A DNA stretch of 64,000 bases, from the NCBI RefSeq assembly GCF_035920345.1, contig NZ_CP109149.1, forward strand, positions 6,758,001 through 6,822,000, read 5' to 3'. The notes under the pieces were generated by a model that worked only from the letters and a program-made list of their open reading frames with translations, was not told where the DNA came from and searched no databases. This document shows positions 34,417-43,105 of this stretch, one piece after another. The number at the start of each line of letters is the position of its first letter. The first letter of the stretch is position 1. The DNA comes from Nocardia vinacea (GTDB lineage Bacteria; Actinomycetota; Actinomycetes; Mycobacteriales; Mycobacteriaceae). The position numbers were made by a program, and so were the translations under genes.

Positions 34417-35418
34417 TCAGGCGTCGCGGACGTTCAGGACTACCTTGCCGAAGGTTTCGGAGGAGTCCAGGAGGCGGTGGGCCTCGGGGGCTTCGGTGAT
34501 CGGGAGTTCGGCGTGGATGACCGGGGCGATGGTGCCGTCCGCGATCAGGGGCCAGATGTGGCGGTTCAGTTCGGCGATGATGGCGGCCTTGCTGTTGGGG
34601 CCGGTGGTGGGGCGGTTGCGGACGTTGTTGGCATGGATGGTGCCCCATTTGGACAGCAGCGCACCGAGATTCAGCTCGGCGGTGGCCCCGCCCTGCATGC
34701 CGATCACCACGAGGCGGCCGTGCGGCGCCAGCGCCTCGACGTTTCGTGACAGGTAGGCGGCGCCCATGATGTCGAGGATGATGTCGGCGCCGGGACCGCC
34801 CGCACCATTTTCGGCGCGGATCGCGGCGACGAAATCGTCCTCGCGGTAATTGATCAGGACGCTCGCGCCCAACTCGCGGCACCGCTTCAGCTTCTCCGCC
34901 GACCCCGCGGTCACCGCCACACGCGCACCCTGGCTCACCGCGACTTGGATGGCGTGCGTACCGATTCCGCTGCCGCCGCCATGGATCAGCACCAACTGCC
35001 CCGCATCCAGCCCGGCTGTCATCGCGAGGTTCGACCACACCGTCGCAGCCGCCTCGGGCAGCGCGGCCGCCGCACCCAGGTCGAGCCCGTCGGGCACCGG
35101 CAGCACCTGCGTCGCGGCAACCACAACCTTTTCCGCGTACCCGCCACCGGACAGCAGCGCACACACCCGATCGCCGACGTGCCAATCCCGCACCCCATCA
35201 CCGACTTCGGCGATGACCCCCGAACATTCCAACCCCATGACCTCACTGGCCCCAGGCGGCGGCGGATAGAACCCTCGCCGCTGCAGCAGATCCGCGCGAT
35301 TCACCCCGGCTGCGGCAACCTCGATCAGCACCTCCCCGTGCCCCGGCACCGGATCCGCCGCCTCGCCCCACTCCATCACCTCGGGTCCCCCGAACCCGTT
35401 CAACTCGATAGCGCGCAC
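34417..35418 (-). CDS. NAD(P)H-quinone oxidoreductase, PIG3 family
   Basis: 333 aa zinc-free medium-chain dehydrogenase. GroES-like N-terminus with AAAGVNRADLLQRRGFYPPPPGAS, GLECSGVIAEVG, then cofactor Rossmann motif IHGGGSGIGTHAIQVA (~145-160) and INYREDDFVAAI. The lack of structural-zinc cysteines and the FYPPPPG motif fit the PIG3/TIGR02824 group. GTG at 35418 gives the expected RAIELNGFGGPEV start. It diverges from the lactate monooxygenase-like gene across a 331-bp gap carrying an inverted repeat. Confidence 0.9.
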   Translation of the reverse strand: MRAIELNGFGGPEVMEWGEAADPVPGHGEVLIEVAAAGVNRADLLQRRGFYPPPPGASEVMGLECSGVIAEVGDGVRDWHVGDRVCALLSGGGYAEKVVVAATQVLPVPDGLDLGAAAALPEAAATVWSNLAMTAGLDAGQLVLIHGGGSGIGTHAIQVAVSQGARVAVTAGSAEKLKRCRELGASVLINYREDDFVAAIRAENGAGGPGADIILDIMGAAYLSRNVEALAPHGRLVVIGMQGGATAELNLGALLSKWGTIHANNVRNRPTTGPNSKAAIIAELNRHIWPLIADGTIAPVIHAELPITEAPEAHRLLDSSETFGKVVLNVRDA

Positions 35419-35749
35419 CGCCCCATCCTGCCCCCATCCCCGACCCGCCCGCTGGCCACCCCTTCTCGCGAGCACACACCCTGGGTAGAGCCTGTTGCCG
35501 AATCAGCGCGGATTTCGGTCGTGCCACAGGTCACCCGTCTGGATGGACTGCCGCCAGGTGATCATGCTCGCCGGTGGTCCCCAGCTGTGACGTCACGATC
35601 GCCCGTTGGGCGTATTCGGCAACAGGCTCGGTACTGAATGTGCGGCTCACAAATGGAGTGCGGCGTCCCGCACTCTGGTCCGGCGTCGTCAGGCTGGAAA
35701 TATGGCGAGCTGCCTGCGGGGATGGATGCGGGGTACTACCGTTCCGGGC
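35419..35749. other. Divergent intergenic region with inverted repeat and palindromes
   Basis: 331 bp without a convincing gene. It holds a 16-bp perfect inverted repeat (35488-35503 and 35614-35629), a perfect 10-bp palindrome GTGACGTCAC at 35587-35596 and a small hairpin CGCCC/GGGCG near 35600-35612. Either a degenerate mobile fragment or a compact control region for both flanking genes. Confidence 0.6.
35488..35629. repeat. 16-bp perfect inverted repeat enclosing 110 bp
   Basis: Left arm GAGCCTGTTGCCGAAT at 35488-35503, right arm its exact reverse complement at 35614-35629. Symmetry stops on both sides of the arms. No open frame lies between, and I could not identify target-site duplications. 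Confidence 0.85.
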
Positions 35750-36925
35750 GTGAGCAGCTTTGTCGACTTCCAGAACGAGATCTACCTGGGTGGACTGAAT
35801 GGCGCGGTGCCCGAATTGCCGTTGACGGCTACGGGTTTGGAAGACCGGGCGCGTGCGGTGCTGAGCAAGGAAGCCTTCGCGTATGTGGCGGGAAGTGCGT
35901 CGGGGGAGCGTACTGCGGCGGCCAATCGGTCCGCATTCGACCGGCACCGGATTGTGCCGCGGATGCTGCGCGGCACCTCGGAGCCGGGTGCGCGCGATCT
36001 GTCGGTGGAGGTGCTCGGGACGCGACTGGCCGCGCCGGTGCTGACCGCGCCGGTCGGGGTGCTGGAGCTGCTGCACGAGGGTGGTGAGGTGATCGTCGCG
36101 GAGGTCACGAAGGAACTCGGCGTCGGTACCGTGCTCTCGACGGCGGCCTCGTCCACGATCGAGGAGGTCGGCGCGGGGGCCGGTAGCTGGTGGTATCAGC
36201 TGTACTGGCCCGCCGATGACGAGCTGGCCAGATCCTTCGTCGAGCGGGCGGAGCGGGCGGGTGCGTCGGCCATTGTCGTCACCGTCGACACCCCGAGCCT
36301 CGGTTGGCGACCCCGCGATCTCGAGCTCGCACATCTGCCGTTCCTGCACGGCAAAGGCATTGCCAACTATCTGTCGGATCCGGTCTTCCGCGCGAAACTG
36401 TCGACGCCGCCTGAAGAGAGCGAGGACGCGATGCGAGCCGCGATTCTCACCTGGAGCGGCCTGTTCGGCAACCACGCCCTGCGGCCAGCGGACCTGGTCC
36501 ACCTGCGTGAGTGGACCGATCTGCCGATCGCGGTCAAAGGCATCCTGCATCCGGACGACGCCCGTCAAGTGGTCGACGCGGGTGCCGACGCAGTGGTCGT
36601 CAGTAATCACGGCGGCCGCCAGGTCGACGGTGCCATCGCCGCACTCGACGCCCTACCCGCCGTGGCCGCCAGCATCGGCGACCGCGCGGACGTCCTGTTC
36701 GACTCCGGCATCCGCACCGGCTCGGACATGTTCACTGCGCTGGCACTCGGCGCGAAGGCGGTGCTCTTCGGTCGCCCATGGGCGTACGGTCTCGGCATCG
36801 CGGGCCGAGCAGGTGTTCGCCACGCGCTGCGCGTTCTGCTCGCGGACTTCGACTCCGTTATGGGCCTGTCCGGATGCGCGAACCCAGCCGAGCTCAACCG
36901 TTCATTGATCGCAACAATCCGGTGA
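35750..36925 (+). CDS. Lactate 2-monooxygenase-like FMN alpha-hydroxyacid dehydrogenase
   Basis: 391 aa, matching mycobacterial lactate 2-monooxygenase (~394 aa) along its length, from FQNEIYLGGLNGAVPELPLT on. It would oxidise lactate or a related 2-hydroxyacid with FMN. Seen: YVAGSASGERT, RIVPRMLRGT, YQLYWPADDELARSFVERAE, TVDTPSLGWRPRDLELAHLPFL, KGILHPDDARQVVDAGADAVVVSNHGGRQVDG with the catalytic His, DSGIRTGSDMFTALALGA and GRPWAYGL. GTG at 35750 gives the homologous N-terminus; the upstream frame to 35606 is not conserved. Confidence 0.88.
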   Translation: MSSFVDFQNEIYLGGLNGAVPELPLTATGLEDRARAVLSKEAFAYVAGSASGERTAAANRSAFDRHRIVPRMLRGTSEPGARDLSVEVLGTRLAAPVLTAPVGVLELLHEGGEVIVAEVTKELGVGTVLSTAASSTIEEVGAGAGSWWYQLYWPADDELARSFVERAERAGASAIVVTVDTPSLGWRPRDLELAHLPFLHGKGIANYLSDPVFRAKLSTPPEESEDAMRAAILTWSGLFGNHALRPADLVHLREWTDLPIAVKGILHPDDARQVVDAGADAVVVSNHGGRQVDGAIAALDALPAVAASIGDRADVLFDSGIRTGSDMFTALALGAKAVLFGRPWAYGLGIAGRAGVRHALRVLLADFDSVMGLSGCANPAELNRSLIATIR

Positions 36926-36941
36926 ACCGGTCGACCCACAT

Positions 36942-36956
36942 GCCCTGATTCAGGGC
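36942..36956 (+). terminator. Short hairpin after lactate monooxygenase-like gene
   Basis: GCCCTG and CAGGGC around ATT, 17 bp after the stop, followed by TTGATTAG. Small but well placed. Confidence 0.5.
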
Positions 36957-37029
36957 TTGATTAGTCGTGTGTCCAGGTCTTTCGCCGGACCGTTGGGTTA
37001 TGCGTTTGCGCAGTTCAGGCGCGCTTAGA

Positions 37030-37527
37030 ATGGAGCATGTGCAACCAGAACCGAGCAGTCACGCGCCCGTCGAGCCGGAATGGCTCTCGTCGTCGCAGCA
37101 GCGTGCCTGGCGGGCCTATATGGACGGTAACCAGCGCTTGGCAACGGCATTGAACCGTCAACTGCAACGCGACTCCGACCTCACCCTCGCGGAATACCGG
37201 ATCCTCGTCCTGCTCTCCGAGGCTCCCGACCGTTCGTTGCGCATGAGCGAGCTCGCCGACGGCGTGCTGTCCTCCCGCAGCCGACTCACCCATCAGATCC
37301 GCCGCCTGGAGACTCAGCGGATGGTCCGCCGCAACACCTGCCTCGAGGACGGCCGCGGCGTACTCGCCGAACTCACCGAGGAAGGTATGCGTCGGCTCGA
37401 GGCCGCCGCACCCGGTCACGTCGAGGCGGTCCGCCGCAACTTCATCGACCTGCTCGGTCCCGAACAACTCGAGATAGTCGGCGAGGTCTTCGCCCGCGTC
37501 GACCACGAGATCGGCAACTCCGACTGA
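37030..37527 (+). CDS. MarR-family transcriptional regulator
   Basis: 165 aa. The winged helix spans residues ~45-125: LTLAEYRILVLLSEAPDRSLRMSELADGVLSSRSRLTHQIRRLETQRMVRRNTCLEDGRGVLAELTEEGMRRLEAA. Helices at both ends form the dimer interface. ATG 37030 is used; GTG 37039 has a better-placed GGAG. Its target is unknown; no divergent partner, but the lactate monooxygenase-like gene upstream on the same strand is a candidate. Confidence 0.9.
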   Translation: MEHVQPEPSSHAPVEPEWLSSSQQRAWRAYMDGNQRLATALNRQLQRDSDLTLAEYRILVLLSEAPDRSLRMSELADGVLSSRSRLTHQIRRLETQRMVRRNTCLEDGRGVLAELTEEGMRRLEAAAPGHVEAVRRNFIDLLGPEQLEIVGEVFARVDHEIGNSD

Positions 37528-37557
37528 CCCGTCGGCAGACGGCGCACGGCGACGGGT
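37527..37557 (+). terminator. Hairpin after MarR gene
   Basis: ACCCGTCG and CGACGGGT (8 bp) around 15 nt, beginning at the MarR stop and ending 14 bp before tRNA-Ser(TGA). Confidence 0.55.
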
Positions 37558-37571
37558 ACTCTCGTTGGCCT

Positions 37572-37656
37572 GGAGACGTGGCAGAGCGGCCGAATGCACT
37601 CGCCTTGAAAGCGAGCGTCGCGAGAGCGACCGGGGGTTCAAATCCCTCCGTCTCCG
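37572..37656 (+). tRNA. tRNA-Ser(TGA)
   Basis: Acceptor GGAGACG/CGTCTCC, anticodon stem CTCGC/GCGAG with loop CTTGAAA giving TGA, class II variable arm CGTCGCGAGAGCGACC, T arm GGGGGTTCAAATCCCTC, discriminator G. No encoded CCA. Confidence 0.96.
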
Positions 37657-37817
37657 CAATTCCGACCTGAACTTTCGGGTCCTCACGTCAGCGAAACCTC
37701 AACGGCGGGTGGGGAATTCTGACACACCGCGACGCACTGACAGGCGTTATTGATCTCTTTTGCTTCGTCCCACGCCTGTCCAGTCGACGATCCGCCCGTC
37801 GCGCGGATCCGGACCGA

Positions 37818-38870
37818 TCAACCGGTCGCCGTGACCATCAAATCGGTCAGCAATCGCAGTGCGTGGTCCATGTCGGCTTCGGTCATCCGAGCCATACCGC
37901 ACGATGTGCTCAGCCCGCCGAATGGACGAGGGTAATACTTCCGCGCCTGCGTCAAGGCCGAGCGGATATGGTCCGCACTCGCCTTCTCGTGCACGATGCC
38001 GGCGTAGATGGTCGCGTCGGGGGTCAGCTGCTCCAACGGCTGATAGATATCGGGATTGTCCACGTCGGCGAACGGCAGTACGTCGGCCGCCGCCAGGGGA
38101 ATATGAATACCCTGCAGCGTCCGGCCCTCGGGCCATGCCGCCACAATGGCATTGACCAAGAGCACAACCGGCTCGAACCCGTTGATCTGCTTCAGCCACG
38201 TGCTGTGCTCCCAGTCGCCCCGACACAGATGGATCGTGACACGGGCCCCCTCCGGCATCCGGCGCACGAATGCGGCCAGATCCGAAGCGAGCTCAACAGC
38301 TTTCGCGGCCCGCTCTTGCGCCGACTCGATCACTTCGATCGTCAACATGCGCCCGGGGCTCTCGAGTTGGAACACCACATCGCCATCGAACAGCCGATGA
38401 ATAGCGAAGATCTCTTCCAGCGCCGGTTTCCGAAACGACTCGTAATGCTGCTCGAGTCCGGCCTCACCCAGGGCGAAGTACGCATGATCGTACGGATCGA
38501 CAATGCACGCCTGATAGCTCTTGCTGCTGCCGCGTTCCTCGATCATGCGCTCCAGAATCGGCTTGGCAGCCTCGGCTTGGTCGAAATACCCCAGCAGCAC
38601 GGGCGGAATCTCGAGCTCATGCTCACCGGCGTACTCGTAACCGGGCATCCCCGGATAGGCCAACTCGATATTGCCGTCCTTCACCTTCCGCATTCCAGGA
38701 AGCGCGAAGGTACTGCGCAGCCTCGGCATGATCCAACCGGGAAAAGCCGTGTCACCCTCCGGAAACGACGGCAGGTACTCCCACATCGTGCCGAATTTCT
38801 CCATCGCGATCTGTCGTGTCGGCGCGTTGGCGCTTCCCACCAGATACGTCACGGGCAGTGAAAGAGCCAT
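37818..38870 (-). CDS. MetE C-terminal-like/UROD superfamily protein
   Basis: 350 aa TIM-barrel protein. It resembles the catalytic half of cobalamin-independent methionine synthase: candidate metal ligands are Cys in VTIHLCRGDWEHS (~residue 225) and Cys in FGGLSTSCGMARMTEADM (~332). True MetE is about 750 aa, and the MetE folate-binding N-terminal half is absent, so this is an uncharacterised methyltransferase-like member. ATG at 38870 begins MALSLPVTYLVGSANAPTRQIAMEKFG. Nothing nearby fixes its substrate. Confidence 0.8.
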   Translation of the reverse strand: MALSLPVTYLVGSANAPTRQIAMEKFGTMWEYLPSFPEGDTAFPGWIMPRLRSTFALPGMRKVKDGNIELAYPGMPGYEYAGEHELEIPPVLLGYFDQAEAAKPILERMIEERGSSKSYQACIVDPYDHAYFALGEAGLEQHYESFRKPALEEIFAIHRLFDGDVVFQLESPGRMLTIEVIESAQERAAKAVELASDLAAFVRRMPEGARVTIHLCRGDWEHSTWLKQINGFEPVVLLVNAIVAAWPEGRTLQGIHIPLAAADVLPFADVDNPDIYQPLEQLTPDATIYAGIVHEKASADHIRSALTQARKYYPRPFGGLSTSCGMARMTEADMDHALRLLTDLMVTATG

Positions 38871-39187
38871 CGGGTGTCCTCTCCGTACAGATGTGCCGGG
38901 GACTATAGCGCCGACGACCTCGGCTCGACTCCAACCACCCAGCTTCGATCCGAGTCGTGCCTGATGCGAAATATCCTGTCTCGCAACGAATCTCACCGAA
39001 TTGGCGGAGCCTTTCGACCCCTCTCGAACGCCCTCCCCGGTGCTGGGAACCGCAATGCTCTCCGCAGCCGCTCGCCGCGACCGTCCCGCCCGAAACCGGC
39101 TCGAGCGCAACGGTTTATGCTGCGCACCGGTGCTCGGCTTTTCTAATCTCCAGGCGCGGCCATAACGGCTCGTCGATAATAGGCGGC
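38871..39187. other. Divergent intergenic region
   Basis: 317 bp between the MetE-like gene and the DUF4231 gene. No gene seen; open frames are Arg/Ser-rich shadows. Contains a GATAAT -10 box at 39175-39180. Confidence 0.5.
39175..39180 (+). promoter_or_regulatory. -10 box for a leaderless transcript
   Basis: GATAAT ends 7 nt before the GTG at 39188, the distance expected if transcription starts at the start codon. No ribosome site precedes that codon, which agrees. Confidence 0.5.
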
Positions 39188-39715
39188 GTGCCTCTTACCG
39201 AAGGTCTCGGCTCCAGCCAGTTCGGCTCTGATGAGCCGAGCCCGCCTTCGATGGCGCCAGAGGACTACATCACCGATCGCTTGGAGCAGTACCAGGGTTG
39301 GTACGACAAGAAAGCCGTCACGATGAAGGCCAGGCATTTGCAGATCCGGGTCCTCGCGGTGGGCGGCGGCGTGACCGTACCTGCCCTTGTCAACCTCCCA
39401 TTCGCGTGGGCACCGATCGTGGTCACAGTGGTCAGTCTCGTTGTAGCGGCGTCGGTTTCGCTCGAAAGTGTCTTCAAGTATCGAGAGCAATGGAAGAATT
39501 ACCGGTCGACCGAACAACTGCTCGGCCACGAAAAGGTCTACTTCCGTACCCGAACAGGACCGTACGAGCACTTGGGCAACACCAAGGCCTTTCGGACCCT
39601 TGTCGAACGAGTCGAAGGCGCAATCGCCGCCGAGAACTCGGCAACCTTGAACGTTATGACGACAGCCCAGCAACTGAGCGAACCAGACTATCCGCGCAAT
39701 GCGGCGTCCAGCTGA
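39188..39715 (+). CDS. DUF4231-type membrane protein
   Basis: 175 aa. YITDRLEQYQGWYDKKAVTMKARHLQIRV leads into two close hydrophobic helices (LAVGGGVTVPALVNLPF; APIVVTVVSLVVAASVSLESVF), then YREQWKNYRSTEQLLGHEKVYFRTRTGPY. This arrangement fits DUF4231 (SLATT-like) proteins, which are membrane partners in some signalling and defence contexts. No nucleotide cyclase or effector gene is adjacent. GTG 39188 is likely leaderless; ATG 39251 is an alternative. Confidence 0.8.
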   Translation: MPLTEGLGSSQFGSDEPSPPSMAPEDYITDRLEQYQGWYDKKAVTMKARHLQIRVLAVGGGVTVPALVNLPFAWAPIVVTVVSLVVAASVSLESVFKYREQWKNYRSTEQLLGHEKVYFRTRTGPYEHLGNTKAFRTLVERVEGAIAAENSATLNVMTTAQQLSEPDYPRNAASS

Positions 39716-39847
39716 CCTCTTCGTCCCGAGGGGCGATCTTCAGTGCGCGTATCAAATACCGCTGAACTGCGAAGATGTGGACTGATGCGCGTTACTGAGT
39801 CGCTCAACAGGATTCGCGTGCGGAGCAGGGCGGGTGGCGCCCGGGAC

Positions 39848-41050
39848 TCACTCCAGCGCGGCCAGCGCCCGCCCCAACTGATCGATCTCGAAATTCGTTG
39901 TGTACGGGGCCAAGCCGACGGTTACGGCGCCGCCTTCGTCGTTGACGCCGAGGGCATCCAACAACCGGCTGCCGCCGTGGACACCGCTCAAGGTGCCGAT
40001 GCGGGCGTCGGCGAGTTTGGCGGCTACCTTTTCGGCTTGCATGCCTGCCATGGTGAAGCTGACCGTGGGGATGCGGGTGGAGGCGCGGCCGATGACCGTC
40101 AGGTTGGAGATTTTGTCGAGCACGTCCATCAGGTGCTCGAAGAGTTGATCGTGGTAGTCCTGCAGCGAGGTGATGGAGATTTCCAGGCGCTCGCGGCGGG
40201 TGCCGCGGGCGCGCTCGTCCAGGCCCGCGAGGAAGTCGATGGAGGTGGTCAGGCCGGCGAGCAGGGCGTATTGGTGGCCGCCGACCTCGAGGCGTTCGGC
40301 GCCTTTGGCATAGGGGTTCAACGACATCGACGGAATACGGTCCAGGAAGGCCGGATCGCGGAAAACCAGCGCGCCGATCTGCGGACCACCCCAGGCAGGG
40401 GCGCTCAACGCGACCACATCGGCATTCAGATCGTCGATATCGATGAGGGCATAGGGCGCAGCGCCGAAGCAATCGGCGACGAGCAGACCACCCACCTCGT
40501 GCACCCGATCCGCCGCGACCCGCACCGCGGGGGCCGAACCGACGATCGGCGACGCCGCGGTCAGCGCGACCAGCCGGGCGGTCGGGCCGATCAATTCCTC
40601 GAACTGCCATGACGGCATCTCACAGGTCTCGATCTCGACCTCGGCCCAGCGCACATGCGCGCCGTAGCGATTCGCGATCCGCAACCACGGCGCGACGTTC
40701 GCCTCATCATCCAATCGCGATAGCACTATCCCGGTGCCGAGGCCGAGCCGCGAACTCAGCGACTCCGCCAACCAGGCCAATAAAACCGCGCGGTCCGGTC
40801 CGAGCACGACGCCCGCCGGATCACCGCCGACGAGATCCGCGACGGCCTCGCGCGCCGCATCCAGAATCGCGGCACTGCGAACGGCGGCGCCATTGCGGCC
40901 GATATGGGAAAACGAAGAGGTTCGGAAACCTGTTGATACAGCACGAGATACCGAATCCGGGACCAGCATTCCGCCCTGCGGGTCGAGATGGATCCAACCG
41001 TCGCCGAGGGACGGTATCAGGCCCCGAACCCTCGCGACGTCGTAAGTCAT
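39848..41050 (-). CDS. Cysteine desulfurase/aminotransferase class V-like protein lacking the PLP lysine
   Basis: 400 aa, orthologous in order to mycobacterial Rv3778c. Fold-type I features: GWIHLDPQGGMLVPDSV, RTSSFSHIGRNG, VLSRLDDEANVAPWLRIA, GGLLVADCFGAAPYALIDI, C-terminal RIPTVSFTMAG and GVHGGSRLLDALG. Where cysteine desulfurases have SAYKFFGPH, this protein has SAPAWGGPQIGALVF, so the Schiff-base Lys is missing near residue 220. It is therefore unlikely to be a normal PLP enzyme. ATG at 41050; divergent from bpa. Confidence 0.82.
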   Translation of the reverse strand: MTYDVARVRGLIPSLGDGWIHLDPQGGMLVPDSVSRAVSTGFRTSSFSHIGRNGAAVRSAAILDAAREAVADLVGGDPAGVVLGPDRAVLLAWLAESLSSRLGLGTGIVLSRLDDEANVAPWLRIANRYGAHVRWAEVEIETCEMPSWQFEELIGPTARLVALTAASPIVGSAPAVRVAADRVHEVGGLLVADCFGAAPYALIDIDDLNADVVALSAPAWGGPQIGALVFRDPAFLDRIPSMSLNPYAKGAERLEVGGHQYALLAGLTTSIDFLAGLDERARGTRRERLEISITSLQDYHDQLFEHLMDVLDKISNLTVIGRASTRIPTVSFTMAGMQAEKVAAKLADARIGTLSGVHGGSRLLDALGVNDEGGAVTVGLAPYTTNFEIDQLGRALAALE

Positions 41051-41278
41051 GTTGGCCACTCTAAGGGCAGCGGGCGAGCCTGGGTAACCGCGTTCCCTCT
41101 CACCGGCGGACGAGGGTGCAGTGAACTGGGACTCAGCATGGCAACCGACTTTCAACAAATCCGAACCACACGACCCGAACAGAATAGACGCCACCTCCGC
41201 GCCGCTGCACCGACCCGGCGACCTGATCGAAGGAGACCGACTTAGCGCGTTCGCGGCGGACGCGACATGATGGGGACC

Positions 41279-41887
41279 ATGACGCAATCGGATGGAGCAC
41301 CCGAATCCATTGTCGTGATCGGACCCGACGGCAGGCCGCTGGCTATTCCCGTGGAGTCCGGATCGGACACGCCCTTCACCGCGCAGGTCGTTACCGACGG
41401 CGATGAGAAATCCGACAATGCGGACAATAGGGACGACGCCGAAGAATCGCTCGCCGATATGGTCGAGCAGCCCGCGAAGGTCATGCGCATCGGGACCATG
41501 ATCAAACAATTGCTGGAGGAGGTCCGCGCGGCTCCGCTGGACGATGCCAGCCGGACCCGGCTGCGCGAGATCCACAAATCCTCGGTGCGCGAACTCGAAC
41601 AGGGTCTGGCACCGGAATTGCGCGAGGAACTGGAGCGGCTGACGCTTCCATTCACCGATGACGCGGTGCCCACCGATGCCGAACTCCGCATCGCTCAGGC
41701 CCAGCTCGTCGGCTGGTTGGAAGGTCTTTTCCACGGCATCCAGACGGCGCTGTTCGCCCAGCAGATGGCGGCGCGCGCGCAGCTGGAACAGATGCGTCAG
41801 GGTGCGCTGCCGCCCGGCATCCACGCGACCGACCCGCGCGGGGGCCAGTCGAACTCGCCGATCGGCGGCTCCGGACAATATCTCTGA
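41279..41887 (+). CDS. bpa: Bacterial proteasome activator Bpa/PafE
   Basis: 202 aa. A disordered acidic N-terminus precedes a helical core (LADMVEQPAKVMRIGTMIKQLLEEVRAAPLDDASRTRLREIHKSSVRELEQGLAPELREELERLTLPF and AELRIAQAQLVGWLEGLFHGIQTALFAQQMAARAQLEQM). The last four residues are GQYL, the tail that docks into the 20S proteasome and opens its gate. The family forms dodecameric rings and feeds unfolded proteins to the proteasome without ATP. Position between the Rv3778c-like gene and wzm-wzt-glfT1 matches M. tuberculosis Rv3780. ATG 41279 used; ATG 41267 also possible. Confidence 0.95.
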   Translation: MTQSDGAPESIVVIGPDGRPLAIPVESGSDTPFTAQVVTDGDEKSDNADNRDDAEESLADMVEQPAKVMRIGTMIKQLLEEVRAAPLDDASRTRLREIHKSSVRELEQGLAPELREELERLTLPFTDDAVPTDAELRIAQAQLVGWLEGLFHGIQTALFAQQMAARAQLEQMRQGALPPGIHATDPRGGQSNSPIGGSGQYL

Positions 41888-42027
41888 GTAGATCCGAGTC
41901 GAGTGCCGGCCGGGTCGGCGGTGTCTGATTTGCGGCGATCGCGGGGCCCTACGTGGTTACGCTCCGCTACCGCCTCCGGGCCCCGCCACTCACGCCGCGG
42001 GAAATTGCGAGGGTAGTGTCGAGCACC

Positions 42028-43092
42028 GTGCCGTCCGCTGCCGCCCGCCCCGACTCGGTCTCCGATGTGAATACGGCGCGTCCCGATGAGAGCTCGGACC
42101 GTCCTGAAGAGGGTTCAGTGCGTTCAGATACCAGCCAAGCGCGTACCGACGAGAGTTCCGATGAGACCTCCGTGCCTCCTGAAGAGAACACCGCGCCGGA
42201 GCATCCGGTGAGCTTCGACGCGGAAACGCCCGCGTCGGACGAGGCCGTCGCGCCGGCGAGCGCGATCGTCTCGGACTCGCAAACCTTCGGGCGCGCGTTC
42301 AAAGACTTCCGCGGCGGCTTCACGCAGCGCGAGCTCTGGCTGTCGCTCGGCTGGCAGGACATCAAACAGCGCTATCGACGCTCGGTGCTTGGCCCGTTCT
42401 GGATCACCATCGCGACCGGTGTGCAGGCCGCCGCGATCGGCATTCTGTACTCGGCGCTGCTCGGCCAGTCGATCAAGTCGTACCTGCCGTATGTGGCCAT
42501 CGGCATCATCGTCTGGAATGTGATCCAGGCCAGCATCCTCGAGGGTTCGGATGTCTTCATCGCCAATGAGGGACTGATCAAACAGCTGCCATCGGCGCTC
42601 AGCGTGCACGTCTATCGCCTGGTGTGGCGGCAGTTGCTGTTCTTCGCGCACAACATGCTGATTTATCTGGTGGTGCTGGTCGCATTCGGCGTCTGGGAAA
42701 AACTGCACTGGACCGCCATTTTCGCGATCCCCGCGCTCGGGCTGTTGTTCCTCAACTCGATGTGGGTCTCGATCGTCTTCGGCATCTTCAGCACCCGCTA
42801 CCGCGATATCGCGCCGATCCTCGGCAGCCTCACGCTGATGTTGTTCGTGCTCACGCCCGTCATGTGGAATACGAAAAGCCTGGAAGAACAGGGTGGTCAG
42901 GTGAGCGAGCGCGCGAAGCTGGCCGAAATCGTGCCGACCTTCCATTACCTGGAGATCGTCCGCGCGCCGCTGCTCGGTGATGATCAGCATCTGTATCACT
43001 GGGTGATCGTCGGCGCCATCACCGTCGTCGGCTGGATCGTGGCGATCTTCGCCATGAAGCAGTACCGTTCGCGCGTGCCGTACTGGGTATAG
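42028..43092 (+). CDS. wzm: Galactan/O-antigen-type ABC exporter permease
   Basis: About 354 aa. An unusual acidic Ser/Asp/Glu-rich N-terminal extension (residues 1-~85) precedes an ABC-2 permease of six helices: FTQRELWLSLGWQDIKQRYRRSVLGPFWITIATGVQAAAIGILYSALLG, VWNVIQASILEGSDVFI, SMWVSIVFGIFSTRYRDIAPI, and EIVRAPLLGD. With the ATPase encoded next it should flip lipid-linked galactan across the membrane, as proposed for mycobacterial Rv3783/Rv3781. GTG 42028 follows a TAGTGT box by 8 nt; the frame stays open to 41953. 13 nt to the next gene. Confidence 0.87.
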   Translation: MPSAAARPDSVSDVNTARPDESSDRPEEGSVRSDTSQARTDESSDETSVPPEENTAPEHPVSFDAETPASDEAVAPASAIVSDSQTFGRAFKDFRGGFTQRELWLSLGWQDIKQRYRRSVLGPFWITIATGVQAAAIGILYSALLGQSIKSYLPYVAIGIIVWNVIQASILEGSDVFIANEGLIKQLPSALSVHVYRLVWRQLLFFAHNMLIYLVVLVAFGVWEKLHWTAIFAIPALGLLFLNSMWVSIVFGIFSTRYRDIAPILGSLTLMLFVLTPVMWNTKSLEEQGGQVSERAKLAEIVPTFHYLEIVRAPLLGDDQHLYHWVIVGAITVVGWIVAIFAMKQYRSRVPYWV

Positions 43093-43105
43093 GAGATCGG
43101 GCCCG

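Noticed and set aside
32928..35749. Integrated prophage or ICE at the tRNA genes
   Set aside because: No integrase, excisionase, structural gene or duplicated tRNA 3' end was found.
37818..38870. Full methionine synthase MetE
   Set aside because: Only half the MetE length and only part of the zinc site is seen; annotated as superfamily member instead.
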